Shown here: positions 1 to 9,380 of the stretch, one piece after another
Layout: each line of letters begins with the position of its first letter
How positions within the stretch are numbered: the first letter of the stretch is position 1
NCBI RefSeq assembly: GCF_000341265.1
Contig: NZ_ANAE01000208.1
Span: forward strand, 1 to 64,000
Direction: 5' to 3'
Length of the DNA stretch: 64,000 bases
Source: Nocardiopsis prasina DSM 43845
GTDB lineage: Bacteria; Actinomycetota; Actinomycetes; Streptosporangiales; Streptosporangiaceae
Notes under the pieces: generated by a model
What the model saw: only the letters and a program-made list of their open reading frames with translations
Database searches by the model: none
What the model was told of the DNA's origin: nothing
Program-made: the position numbers and the translations under genes

Positions 1-3000
1 CCCCCCCTTCCCCCACCGCCACCACCACCGCCGCGGACAATTGAGCCTGCAGTTGCGCTAGCGAATTTGGGCCCATTGTTGCGAGGCCCAGAAGGTCGCC
101 CCCCCAGTCCTGGGTAGTAGCAGGGCCCACCACAAGTACCGTCAGCCAGAATTCCCGGCTCCATGAGAGTTCCCCAAAAAGCGGAAACAGGGTTCGAGTA
201 CCGACGAAGCCGAGCAATCCGGGCCGCAGTCCTCATCGCCTCACTCCGGGCAATCTGTTTGAGCTTGCGATTGACTTCGGCCATGCTTTCACGAATTTTC
301 GTAGCGGCGTTATGGCCACTCGGGTCGACATACATAATCGGGTTCGCATTACCGTAGGTGAACCGGTTGGCCTGAACCGAAGGGAACGGATCCAATGTCA
401 TGGTGTCGCGGGAGGCGAAGCGTCCGGTTCCGGGCTGGTACCAGCGGGCGTGCATGTTGACATCACCGGTGTCGGGGTCCGTCCACTCGCCCTGGTAGCC
501 CACCGACGACGCGAGACTGTTGCCGAGCTGTTCGCCGAAGGGGCCGAAGTCCGTCGAGGTGACCACCGTGCCAGTACTGGTGTGGGCAGCCACCAAATCC
601 CCATGAGAGTTGCCGTAGGCCAGAGCCGGAGTCTGCCCCTGGTCCGCGACACTGGTCAACTCCCCCGAAACGTCACGCCCGTACTGGGAAATCGGTGTGT
701 CCGTCCCGTCCAGCACAGCGGTCGGGTTGTTGCCGAGTCCCTGGTAAACGAAGGTGTGCTCCTGGCTTCCGGCTCCGCGCTCGGCCACACGACCCAAGGC
801 GTCGTAGGAGTACTCACCGGACCCGTTGCCCGCGCTGATCATGCGCTCGAAGCCGTCGAACTGCGGGGTGCGCAGCTCGCCGTCGACGAATTGGGACCTG
901 AGGGTCCCATCGGGGTTGTAGGCCCACGTGTCTCCCCCGCTGGAGGCGATGAGCTGGTTGCGCTCGTCGAACTCGAAGGTCTCAGGACCGGCCTGGACAC
1001 GGTTTCCGGAGGCGTCCCAGGTGTACTCGGTCTCCTGTTCGTCCGTTGAGGTCCAAGAGATCAGGCGTGATGCCTGGTCATAGGCGAACTTGTGCCTCCC
1101 GGAAGGCATGGTGCCCTCAGTGGAGCGTTCGGTGATGTTTCCGGCACCGTCATAGGCATAGGTAGTGGACACAGTTGTCTCACCCGCGGAGGAGACCAAG
1201 GTGTCCTCAGTCAGTTGGGAGAGCGGATCGTAGCTGAAACTCCGTACTGAACCGCCGTCGGTGGTCACCGAAGCGACCTGGCCGGTCTCGTCGTAGTCGA
1301 TACTCAGATCCGTGCCGGTCACCGGGTCGTGCTGCTCGATGACGCGTCCGGCGGCGTCATAGCCGAAGGTGGTGGTGCCAGTAACGACATCCAACCTGGT
1401 GTCGGCGCGTCCTGCCGCGTCATAGCTAATGGTGGTCCCCGGCGCCACGCCCTCGAAGGAGACGGTGTCCGGCCCTAGGAACTGCACCTGGTTGCCGCGG
1501 TCGTCGTAGACGATCTCGATGTACCCGTCCGGGGTACCGATCTGTTTCGGACGCCCCAGGAGGTCGTACCCGAAACCACGGTCCTCGGTGGCGACCGCAG
1601 AGCCAGTCGCCGTTTCCCGAGTCAGGACGCCCAGCTCGTTGTAGGTGCGCTCACGCACCATGCCGCCAGGCACCTCCTGCCGGACGGGGTTGCCTCCGGC
1701 ATCGTAGAAGGTACTCCAAGTGCGGTCGGCCAGATCCGCAGCCGTATCGGTCGCGGGTTCGATGAGGTCGGCGACTTCCCCGTTGGGCGTGTAGGTGGTG
1801 TGGGTACTGTTCCCACGGCCGTCTGTGATCCGGGTCTGCTGCCCCAGAGCGTTGTAGCCGAAGCTGGTCGTGATGCTCTGGGAGCCATCGACCGGTTCGA
1901 TGAGGCTGGTCGGCAAGCCCTGGGCGTTGTACTCAGTGCGCACCGCATTGCCAAGGGGGTCGGTCTGCTTGATGGGCAGGCCAGCGGCGTCGTACTCGGT
2001 TGACTGGGTTCGGAGCTCGTTGTTCTCCGCGTCCAGGATCCGGGTCCGGACCAGGCGTCCGGCCAGGTCGAACTCCGACAACGCCTGTGTTCCCGCCGGA
2101 TCGGTGACCTTGTACAGGCGTCCGGCGAGGTCATAGTCGAATGTGGTGGCCACACCGACAGGATCGACCGTTTCCACCAGCTCACCCAGCGCGTTGTAGG
2201 CACTGGTGCTCTCGTTGCCGAGCTGGTCGGCGACCGAGACCTGGTTTCCCATCACGTCATAGGCGAGGTGCGTGGTGTAGGCCGCCGCAGCAGGGAGCCG
2301 TTCGATCTGGGTGTCGGTGACCTGCCGACCAAGGTCGTCATAGGTGGCCTCGGTTCTGGCCTCCAGTGGGTCGACCACAGCGAGCATCTCCCCGGCCGGG
2401 TTGTGGAAGAAAGTCCACTCGCCGGCTTCGGCGGCACCAGTCAACTTGGGGTCGGTGATCCCCGTGAGGTGACCCAATTGGTCCCAGGTGTAGACGCGGG
2501 TGTTGCCCAGGGCGTCAGTCTGCTCGATCATGCGGCCCAGAGCGTCGTAGCTGGTCCGCGCTCGGGGGGTCACCGGCTCGCCGTCCGCACCATCGAAGGT
2601 CGGGGCCTGGGCATCGGTCTGCTGTCCGAGCAGGTCATGGCCGAAAACCGAGGTGTTTCCTTCGGCATCCCGTTGATGGGTGAGGTTACCGACCAAGTCG
2701 TAACCAAACGCGCTGGTGGGGCTACCCGTGATGGTTAGCTCACCGTGTCGTTCGATCTTCGTCTCAGGCAGTGCTTCCTCGACCAGGCGTCCGAGCTCGT
2801 CGTAGGTCATCCGCGTGGTGAAGTCCGACGTTGTCGCTCCGCTTTCGTTTCCACGCGGGTCAGTGATCGCGGTGACCAGTCCGAGTTCGTTGAACTCGTA
2901 GCTGGTCAGGAGCTCCTCACCATCGACCTGAACGGCTTCCTCAATGAGGTTCCCGGCCGAGTCGTATGCATAGCGCATCCGCTCAACGCGTTCGGAGGGG

Positions 3001-6000
3001 TCGGTCAGAACGACCTCGAGGACGTTGTCGCGCGCGTCGTAGGTGTAGGAAGTACTCCGAGCCAGGCCTTCGGGGTCATGGGTCTCGCTGGCCAGTCGGG
3101 AGGCTTCGTCCCAGACCATGTCTGCGCGTGTGGTGCCGTTGCCCGTCAACGTACGGATCGGGTTGCCCGCCGGGTCGTAGAGGTGTTCCTCCAGGACTAC
3201 GTCTTGAGGTTCCTCGCTGTCGTTGAGCATCGCGCCGGTGGCGATGGTCTGCGCGGGAAGCCCGTCGGCATAGTAGGTGTAGGAAGTGGTGCGGCCGACA
3301 GCGTCGGTGGTTGAGGCCAGGTTGCCGTTCGGATCGTAGGCGTAAGACTGAAGCACAAGAGGTGCGGGGGCATTGTCTTCGTCTGGGTGGCCGGTCCAGC
3401 CTTCGATGATGTGTTCGGCCACGTGACCGCGGTCAGTGTAGGTAGTGCGGAACTCAGTGCCGACTGCGTCCTGGTGGTAGGTCTGCGCGCCGGTGGGGTC
3501 GTAGCCGTAATGCTCGGTATTCCCCTCCGGGTCGGTCCGGGCCGACAGGTGCCCGTAGCGGTTGTAGGCAAACTGGGTTGCGCGGTCCGGATCACCGCCG
3601 GTCAGGTCGCTGATCGTCAGGCGGACGGGGTTGCCGTCCTTGTCGTAGACGTGGCTAGTTCGCTGCTGGTGGGAGGTGTCGGTCAGCTGGTTGGGGACGG
3701 CGGGCCCAGTCTCGGTAAGTACGCGTCCAGCGTTGTCGTAGGTGAACGTCGTAGTGATGCCGTCGGTGTTGTCCTCCGTGATGTCCGTAGAGGACTTCAC
3801 CCTGCCGAGCCCGTCATGGGTGTACTCGGTAACCAGCCCGGAAGGTTCCCGCACCCGGGTCATGTCGCCGTGGGTGTTGTAGGTGAAGCGGGTCTTGCCC
3901 TCGTCGGCATCCCAGGTCTCGACCAGGAGTCCGGCCGGAGCCATCCCGCCGTCCGTGGCTGGTTCCTTGTCGTCGGTGTAGAAGTAACGGATTGTCCGAC
4001 CGTCGGGGAAGTCCTCAGTGGCAGGTCCGGTTTCGGAGATCTGGTCACCGTAGGAGTTGTAGCCCCACCAGGTGCGGTAGGTAGCGTCCAGGAAGTTCTC
4101 GGATCGGGCGTCCATGTGTGAGACGAGCTGGTCGTTGCGCGGGTCGAAGGGGTCGTCCGGGTCGTGATGGAAGGAGAACCACTCCCAGTGGCAGTTCTCA
4201 GCCTCCACGTCGCGGCAGCTCATCTGCCCGAGGCGGTTGCCGCGTTCGTCGTTGAAGAACCGTAGTTGTGCGCCGTTGGGCAGGGTGGTCTTGACCAGGA
4301 ACCCACCGGTGTCATAGCCGTAGGTGGTCTGGTGACCTAGTTGGTCGACGTCAGTGACAGAGCGGTAACCTGCCAACGCGTCGTAGCGTGTCGAGGAATC
4401 GGCCGCGCGCGGGTCGGTGATGGTCACCTCTGCGGTGACCTGGGGCTCTTCGTCGTTGATGTTGCCGTTGTAGAGCCGGTCTGAGTAGACCCACTTGCCG
4501 CCGTTGTGGTCGTTGTGGATCCGCACCCTTGCGGTGGACTCGTCGAAGGACAGATGGGCCGAAAGGTTCCCTTCCGGTGTGGTGACTTCCTTCAGCCGGT
4601 CTGCCGGGTCGACACCGGAAGAGTGATGCAGTGCGACGGTGTCGGGGTGCAGAGGGCGCTGGTAGATCGCGACCTCGTCGATTTGCCCCTGGAAGGGGAA
4701 GTTCCCTAGCGAGGGCAGGGTCGCGGGCCACCCGCTGTTTCCCATGCCGTGGCCGACATAGACGAACTTGGTGTTGCGGTGCTCGACCTGGCCGCTCTTG
4801 GTCCCGATCTCCTCGCCATCCAGGTAGAGCGTCTGCGTCGTCCCGTCCGAGGTGAGGGCGACGTGGTGCCACTGCCCGTCGTTGACCGCACCGTCGGTGG
4901 TGATCGGATCTACCTTGCCGGAGGTGGTCCAGAACTGGGCCCGGAGCTTGCCGTCGGTACCCACGTAGACGAGCTGGGTACGTTCCTTGGGACTGGTGGG
5001 TTTGTCCAGAGCACCAATGACGGTGCCGTGCTCGGTGGTGGAGAACCAGGCCTCTACGGTCAGGCGAGTACCGATCCGGTGCAGGATCGACTCGGGCAGC
5101 TCCGCGTAGGCGCCCGCACCGGCCTCCATCGCGTTGGTGTTCGTCCCCGCGAGCACGCCGTCAGCGCCCGTCGGCTCCCCGACCATGACGGCCTTTTCAC
5201 CGCCCAGGGCCGAGGGAACCTCGTTAGCGAAGGCCTCCCCGCCCGTCTCCTCGAAACGCCAATAGCCGTAGGGATTGGCGTCCATCACTGCGGCCCGGTA
5301 GTGCGAACCATCCTCGTAGGTGTAGGAGCTGCACTCCTGCTCCGGGTTGCAGGCCTGGCTCAGCCGCTGGCCATCATAGGTGTAGGTCCACTCAGCGGAG
5401 TCGTCACCGCCGCGCGCAGTCACCGACCTGACGCGCCCGTCCGACCAGGTGAAGTCCAAGGAGCGACCGCCATCCGCGGTCACCGTCGAGACCTGACCCG
5501 AGGCATCGTGGGAGATGGTCTGGGAACGGTCTCGATGGTCGGTGATCTCCAGGAGGAGACCGGCGTCGTCGAAGACGTAGGAAGTGGAAGCCTTGTCCAT
5601 CAGCCGCCAACCCGTGGCGGTCTCGGCCAACACCGCGTGCATCCCCGAGGGGGGTGTGAAACTGTCATCGGCATTGCGCGCGAACCGGTGTTGACGACCG
5701 TCGGGGTACGTCACTACGACGTTCCCGGTGCCGTCCACGTCCTGTGCCAGGCGCATGTCGTACCGGGTGGACCACCCCGCGCCGAACATCCCGTCCTGGC
5801 GAGGGTCAGCGGAGTTGTAGGTGCGCATGACGCTCAGCGGCAGCCCCGCCGTCGGTACCGCGGCGTCGGTCACACTCTGGGTGTAATTGCCGATTAGCGC
5901 GTTGACCGTTCCCTGCTCGCCCGAGCCTCCGCCCGCCAGGTTGGAGGTGACCGAGGGCTGGTCGGGTTCAGCGATCAACCGTAGCCAGCCGCTTTCTGTG

Positions 6001-8369
6001 TGCTGGCTGCCATCACGGACGAAGACGTTCCACCAGTACTGGTTGCCCCACTTCATCTTGCCTTCCGGCAACTGCCAGGAGGTCTCCTCCTGCCAGCCGG
6101 AGTCCACGCACTCCCAGTCCGGCCACTCCCCGTCACAGAAGTTGAACCAGAACTCCATCCCGTCGGTGGGCCAGGCGTCATTGTTGCGACCCAGAGCAGT
6201 GAACTCAGGGGCCAGGGTCGCCACGCGCGCACCGTCGCGTGGGCTGTAGTCCAGCAGCTGCGGCGGGAGGTCGGGGATCTCCAGCTGAACTTGGGCTGTC
6301 ATGGGCACGCCCCAGGCCGCAAAGGACTGGGCCTTGTGGGTCATGTCGAACTGGATGGTCCATGTGCCCGGAGGCAGGGGGTCGATCTTGGCCCGGACGG
6401 TCGCGGTTTGCCCTGTGGCCACGTTCCTGGGCATCTTGGTCGTGGGAGCGACGTGGTAGACGCGGTTACCGTTCTTGTCGAAGACCTGGTAACTGAGCTC
6501 GTAGCCGTTGGTACCTGTCCAGGTCTTGTCGCCCCGGTTGGTCACCTTGACGTCAACGTTGGTGCCCCGAGTGGCGTGCGGGGTGGGGTCGAAGACCGGA
6601 GGGGTCTGAGCGAAGGCGTAGTCCGCGCGGTAGGGGCTGTAGGTGACCGTCATGTACGGCGCGCCCCACGACTCGCGGCTGCCGAACTTCTTCCACCCAC
6701 TGTTGCTGGTGTTGGAGGCCCGGACGGTAATGCCGTGGTTGGGTTTGTCGCCGTCGACCCAGGCCTGGATGAGGTTGCGGCCGCGCGTCCCTAGGTCGAT
6801 GCCCTCGTATCGGGCGGGGCAGGAGCTGGAGCTAGCTCCGGCCGGCATCCAACCGCGTGCGAAGCTCGCGCTCCCAAGGGCGGTGGAGTTGTAGCTGGGT
6901 CCAGGGAAGTTGGAGATGGACTTCTGCGACCAGGACTGAGTTACTTCGTGCACGTGAACGGGGCTCGGGGTGCACGAGTAGGACCAGTGGTTGAACAAGT
7001 GGAGCTTGGCGCCGTAGATCTTGTGGTTGCTGAGCTCGTTGACCATCGCGTTGAATCGCAGGTACGAGGCAGTGCGGGTGGAACCGCCGTTATAGGTGCC
7101 GGCCTTGAGCTCCTGCTCGGTGTAGCGCGAAGTATTGAACCCGGTCTGGACGTATGTGTCCTGGGAGGCGTTGTAGTTCCAGGTCGAGGTGGGGTCCACC
7201 GCGACCGGGTAGACCCGCTCTTCATCGGTGAGCCAGTCGAAGTCAGCGCTGACCTGGAGAATCCAGCGCTGTTCTTCCTGTAGGAGTTCGAAATCGACGG
7301 CTTCGGACCAGGCCCCGTCTCCGGAGCGGGGATCGATGTCGGAGTCCTCCATGTACCCGGCGGGGATATGACCGACCGGTTCACCCTCGTCGTCGACCAG
7401 GTCGATGCTGCCATCTTCCAGTAGGACGGGCTCCAGGTTTTCGAGTTCCAGCGGGAACCGCCAGACCGCGTCCGCCTCGGTCTCGGGCAGGCTGTGGAGC
7501 CAGATGGTCTCCTTGACTCCGCCTCCCTTCAAGGACTTGAGCTCGATGTCCGTCCCGGGGAGGGCCTCGGTGTAGACGATGGTGTCAGGCTCGTCCTCCA
7601 GAACCTCGCCCTGAGTGCCAGCGGCACCTTCGAGTGAGAAGGACAGGCTGTGCCCGTCCGCCAGTTCCATCCTTGCGAGCTCGTCCGCGTCCGCATTCGT
7701 CGCGAAGAACACCTCCTGAGGACCGGCTACTCCGGTCCAGGTCAGAGAGTTTTCAGGGACGAGACTGGGGTCGAGTTCCTCCCAGGAGCCGTCTTCCGCC
7801 TCGAAGTGGAGGGGTTCTTGGGAGAAGTCCGTGGAATGTGTGCCGTCCTCGTTCTCGAAGGTCCGCGAGTACTCGTCGCGTTCCTCCACGAGCTCCACGC
7901 TCGTCTCAGAGTCGAAGCCTGTGACCTGCGGTTCAGGCTCTTCTTCGGCGAAGCGCGTCGCCGGGCTCTCCAAGTCCGGCGGGGCCAGAGTGTCCGCGTC
8001 CTCCGGCAGGTCCGGCCACTCATAAGAAAGCGCTCCGTCCGGAGCATCCGCGTTCGGTCCAGCACCTGTCGGCCCTGAGGAGCTGTCGACCAAAGCAGCC
8101 TCTGCCTCGTGGCCGAGTCCTTCCGCGGTGGCATCGTCCTGGTCCGGCGTCTCAACATCAGCAGCGGACACAGGGGTCAGACGGGGCATAGCCGGGTTAG
8201 CGGGCACACTCGTCATGGAGTCCGTCAGAAGGAGCACCAAGACGCAACCGACCGCCGTGGTCTTGAGCAACCTGCTCTTGGACCTCTGGCGTCGTACCTC
8301 AGCGTTATCGCCTCTGAGGAAGAACCGAGCGAGAGCTGCGCGCACGGACGACTGCTGGCCGTTCGACAC
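1..8369 (-). CDS. Giant secreted RHS/YD-repeat protein (polymorphic-toxin type), 3' end outside window
   Basis: The reading frame is open from a GTG at 8369 to the window edge, more than 2,780 residues, without a stop. The GTG follows CGGAGG by nine bases, and an in-frame TGA lies just upstream. The N-terminus has Arg/Lys residues and a hydrophobic stretch (AVGCVLVLLL) like a signal peptide. Rough domain order: acidic region to about 390; DNRLRE-type beta domain about 390-560 (DTYVQTGFN); DUF6531-like RHS start about 810-870 (PLSVMRTYNS); LamG/concanavalin-like insert about 1030-1240 (YGYWRFEETGG, LYLDGEEIG); then dozens of YD repeats (YDALGRV-type); and the RHS core end about 2630-2690 (NPIMYVDPSGH). 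RHS proteins form a shell that encloses a variable C-terminal toxin. Here only about 100 residues after the core are visible, ending in a glycine run, so the toxin type cannot be read. Any immunity gene would lie beyond position 1. Confidence 0.93.
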   Translation of the reverse strand, partial: MSNGQQSSVRAALARFFLRGDNAEVRRQRSKSRLLKTTAVGCVLVLLLTDSMTSVPANPAMPRLTPVSAADVETPDQDDATAEGLGHEAEAALVDSSSGPTGAGPNADAPDGALSYEWPDLPEDADTLAPPDLESPATRFAEEEPEPQVTGFDSETSVELVEERDEYSRTFENEDGTHSTDFSQEPLHFEAEDGSWEELDPSLVPENSLTWTGVAGPQEVFFATNADADELARMELADGHSLSFSLEGAAGTQGEVLEDEPDTIVYTEALPGTDIELKSLKGGGVKETIWLHSLPETEADAVWRFPLELENLEPVLLEDGSIDLVDDEGEPVGHIPAGYMEDSDIDPRSGDGAWSEAVDFELLQEEQRWILQVSADFDWLTDEERVYPVAVDPTSTWNYNASQDTYVQTGFNTSRYTEQELKAGTYNGGSTRTASYLRFNAMVNELSNHKIYGAKLHLFNHWSYSCTPSPVHVHEVTQSWSQKSISNFPGPSYNSTALGSASFARGWMPAGASSSSCPARYEGIDLGTRGRNLIQAWVDGDKPNHGITVRASNTSNSGWKKFGSRESWGAPYMTVTYSPYRADYAFAQTPPVFDPTPHATRGTNVDVKVTNRGDKTWTGTNGYELSYQVFDKNGNRVYHVAPTTKMPRNVATGQTATVRAKIDPLPPGTWTIQFDMTHKAQSFAAWGVPMTAQVQLEIPDLPPQLLDYSPRDGARVATLAPEFTALGRNNDAWPTDGMEFWFNFCDGEWPDWECVDSGWQEETSWQLPEGKMKWGNQYWWNVFVRDGSQHTESGWLRLIAEPDQPSVTSNLAGGGSGEQGTVNALIGNYTQSVTDAAVPTAGLPLSVMRTYNSADPRQDGMFGAGWSTRYDMRLAQDVDGTGNVVVTYPDGRQHRFARNADDSFTPPSGMHAVLAETATGWRLMDKASTSYVFDDAGLLLEITDHRDRSQTISHDASGQVSTVTADGGRSLDFTWSDGRVRSVTARGGDDSAEWTYTYDGQRLSQACNPEQECSSYTYEDGSHYRAAVMDANPYGYWRFEETGGEAFANEVPSALGGEKAVMVGEPTGADGVLAGTNTNAMEAGAGAYAELPESILHRIGTRLTVEAWFSTTEHGTVIGALDKPTSPKERTQLVYVGTDGKLRAQFWTTSGKVDPITTDGAVNDGQWHHVALTSDGTTQTLYLDGEEIGTKSGQVEHRNTKFVYVGHGMGNSGWPATLPSLGNFPFQGQIDEVAIYQRPLHPDTVALHHSSGVDPADRLKEVTTPEGNLSAHLSFDESTARVRIHNDHNGGKWVYSDRLYNGNINDEEPQVTAEVTITDPRAADSSTRYDALAGYRSVTDVDQLGHQTTYGYDTGGFLVKTTLPNGAQLRFFNDERGNRLGQMSCRDVEAENCHWEWFSFHHDPDDPFDPRNDQLVSHMDARSENFLDATYRTWWGYNSYGDQISETGPATEDFPDGRTIRYFYTDDKEPATDGGMAPAGLLVETWDADEGKTRFTYNTHGDMTRVREPSGLVTEYTHDGLGRVKSSTDITEDNTDGITTTFTYDNAGRVLTETGPAVPNQLTDTSHQQRTSHVYDKDGNPVRLTISDLTGGDPDRATQFAYNRYGHLSARTDPEGNTEHYGYDPTGAQTYHQDAVGTEFRTTYTDRGHVAEHIIEGWTGHPDEDNAPAPLVLQSYAYDPNGNLASTTDAVGRTTSYTYYADGLPAQTIATGAMLNDSEEPQDVVLEEHLYDPAGNPIRTLTGNGTTRADMVWDEASRLASETHDPEGLARSTSYTYDARDNVLEVVLTDPSERVERMRYAYDSAGNLIEEAVQVDGEELLTSYEFNELGLVTAITDPRGNESGATTSDFTTRMTYDELGRLVEEALPETKIERHGELTITGSPTSAFGYDLVGNLTHQRDAEGNTSVFGHDLLGQQTDAQAPTFDGADGEPVTPRARTSYDALGRMIEQTDALGNTRVYTWDQLGHLTGITDPKLTGAAEAGEWTFFHNPAGEMLAVVDPLEARTEATYDDLGRQVTDTQIERLPAAAAYTTHLAYDVMGNQVSVADQLGNESTSAYNALGELVETVDPVGVATTFDYDLAGRLYKVTDPAGTQALSEFDLAGRLVRTRILDAENNELRTQSTEYDAAGLPIKQTDPLGNAVRTEYNAQGLPTSLIEPVDGSQSITTSFGYNALGQQTRITDGRGNSTHTTYTPNGEVADLIEPATDTAADLADRTWSTFYDAGGNPVRQEVPGGMVRERTYNELGVLTRETATGSAVATEDRGFGYDLLGRPKQIGTPDGYIEIVYDDRGNQVQFLGPDTVSFEGVAPGTTISYDAAGRADTRLDVVTGTTTFGYDAAGRVIEQHDPVTGTDLSIDYDETGQVASVTTDGGSVRSFSYDPLSQLTEDTLVSSAGETTVSTTYAYDGAGNITERSTEGTMPSGRHKFAYDQASRLISWTSTDEQETEYTWDASGNRVQAGPETFEFDERNQLIASSGGDTWAYNPDGTLRSQFVDGELRTPQFDGFERMISAGNGSGEYSYDALGRVAERGAGSQEHTFVYQGLGNNPTAVLDGTDTPISQYGRDVSGELTSVADQGQTPALAYGNSHGDLVAAHTSTGTVVTSTDFGPFGEQLGNSLASSVGYQGEWTDPDTGDVNMHARWYQPGTGRFASRDTMTLDPFPSVQANRFTYGNANPIMYVDPSGHNAATKIRESMAEVNRKLKQIARSEAMRTAARIARLRRYSNPVSAFWGTLMEPGILADGTCGGPCYYPGLGGRPSGPRNNGPKFASATAGSIVRGGGGGGGGRG

Positions 8370-8763
8370 GAACGGTCACCTCCGGATTACCCACGGCGAG
8401 CCGGGCGCGAAAAACACACCTATCCCTAGGCATGCACGCTTCCCCCAAAGCCCGCAAATCCGGAACAACGCCTAAACCAGACAGAACGGCGTAAATTTAG
8501 CATAAAGAGAGCGTCGTCCCGACGGGTACAGGGATCCAGACCTGGCTTGTTGTCTAAGCGAAATGCACCCAAGAGGCACCACACGCTGGAGTAACCGGGG
8601 ATGAGGAGGGTTGAGCCAGCACTCACAGCCCACCAGCTGGGGTCCCAAAGACCGGCCCGTCACGACCTCCCAGCAGACGGGACAGGTGGAACCGCCCTGC
8701 GCTGGCGGAGCACACACGACAAGAACACGAGAGGGAGCCCCCGAAATCCTCGCCCGCGACCAT
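8370..8763. other. Intergenic, no gene recognised
   Basis: This stretch lies upstream of the first RHS gene. Short open frames exist on both strands, but none has convincing third-position bias or a recognisable motif. It must hold the promoter of the RHS gene, but I cannot place one with confidence. Confidence 0.5.
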
Positions 8764-8905
8764 CGGACGCCGATGATCGCCCGTGCGCGCTCCGTTTGTG
8801 CTCCGCAGTCTTGGACCGGGACGTCAGCGGGTGGCATGACACGGCACAGGACGGCATCCTGATTCGGATGGTGCGGGACGCAACGGCACGAAGTGACACG
8901 TGGCG

Positions 8906-8966
8906 GCACCCGGGCGCCGGACTTCTAATCCGACGGTCGCAGGTTCGAATCCTGCTGGGTGCGCCA
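8906..8966 (+). pseudogene. tRNA-Arg(UCU)-like sequence lacking the D arm
   Basis: The 61 bases include a 7-bp acceptor stem (GCACCCG with TGGGTGC, one G-T pair), an anticodon loop CTTCTAA reading UCU, a T arm GCAGG-TTCGAAT-CCTGC, and an encoded CCA end. Only four bases (GGCG) separate the acceptor and anticodon stems, so the D arm is absent, and the outermost anticodon-stem pair is a C-A mismatch. Bacterial elongator tRNAs need a D arm, so I read this as a tRNA-derived attachment site or pseudo-tRNA rather than a working gene. Confidence 0.65.
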
Positions 8967-8991
8967 CAAAACCCCAGGTCAAACGGGGTAC

Positions 8992-9017
8992 GCGAGGACC
9001 TCGGAAGAGGTCCTCGC
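8992..9017 (+). terminator. Hairpin after the tRNA-like sequence, copy A
   Basis: GCGAGGACCTC, loop GGAA, then GAGGTCCTCGC form a perfect 11-bp stem followed by TGTGTTTT. This is a good rho-independent-type terminator for the tRNA-like sequence. Confidence 0.7.
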
Positions 9018-9056
9018 TGTGTTTTCGGGCGATGTGTGCTCCTGGTGTGCTCCCCA

Positions 9057-9380
9057 ATACAAGGCGAGTACAGGTGGGGCGCGACCTCACAGAGCACTTT
9101 GCCGTCCCGTGACCGTGCGGGCCCGCAGTCGATGTGCCCCCGCACGCCCTTCAACACCCCGCGGCCGCCTCTGAACCCCTACCCTGCGCGGGGGCAACCG
9201 GGGGCCGGACGAGCCCTCTCAGACGCCCATCGGAGTGTCCAACACAACCGGGGAGATTCACTTCGTGTCGTGTGCATGCCGTGGTGTTGGGACCGACCAG
9301 CTCATCAACTACGCACCCGTCCGGGCCTGTCTACCCGGCCACGCACGACCCCCGTCGACGTGAGGAACGTGTTCTCAAGC
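9057..9380. other. Intergenic, no gene recognised
   Basis: Between repeat copy A and the membrane-protein gene I see no supported gene on either strand. The open frames are short and lack known motifs. Confidence 0.5.

Larger units (their letters stand above)
8764..9056 (+). repeat. Repeat copy A around a tRNA-like sequence
   Basis: About 290 bases match 14080-14370 with substitutions and almost no gaps. Shared blocks include GTGCTCCGCAG, GGCATCCTGATTCGGATGG, GACACGTGGCG, the tRNA-like segment, a following hairpin and a closing GTGCTCCCCA. The layout (tRNA 3' half plus flanking conserved DNA, twice, with recombinase debris between) suggests attachment-site copies of an integrative element. 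That origin is an inference. Confidence 0.7.

Noticed and set aside
1-8369. Tandem repeats suggesting a CRISPR or satellite array
   Set aside because: The similarity comes from YD-repeat codons in the RHS frame, with irregular spacing and no exact repeats.
8906-8966. Functional tRNA-Arg gene
   Set aside because: The D arm is missing, with only four bases between the acceptor and anticodon stems.
8824-9090. Minus-strand protein with HPAGFEPATVGLE
   Set aside because: This peptide is the well-known false translation of a tRNA region.
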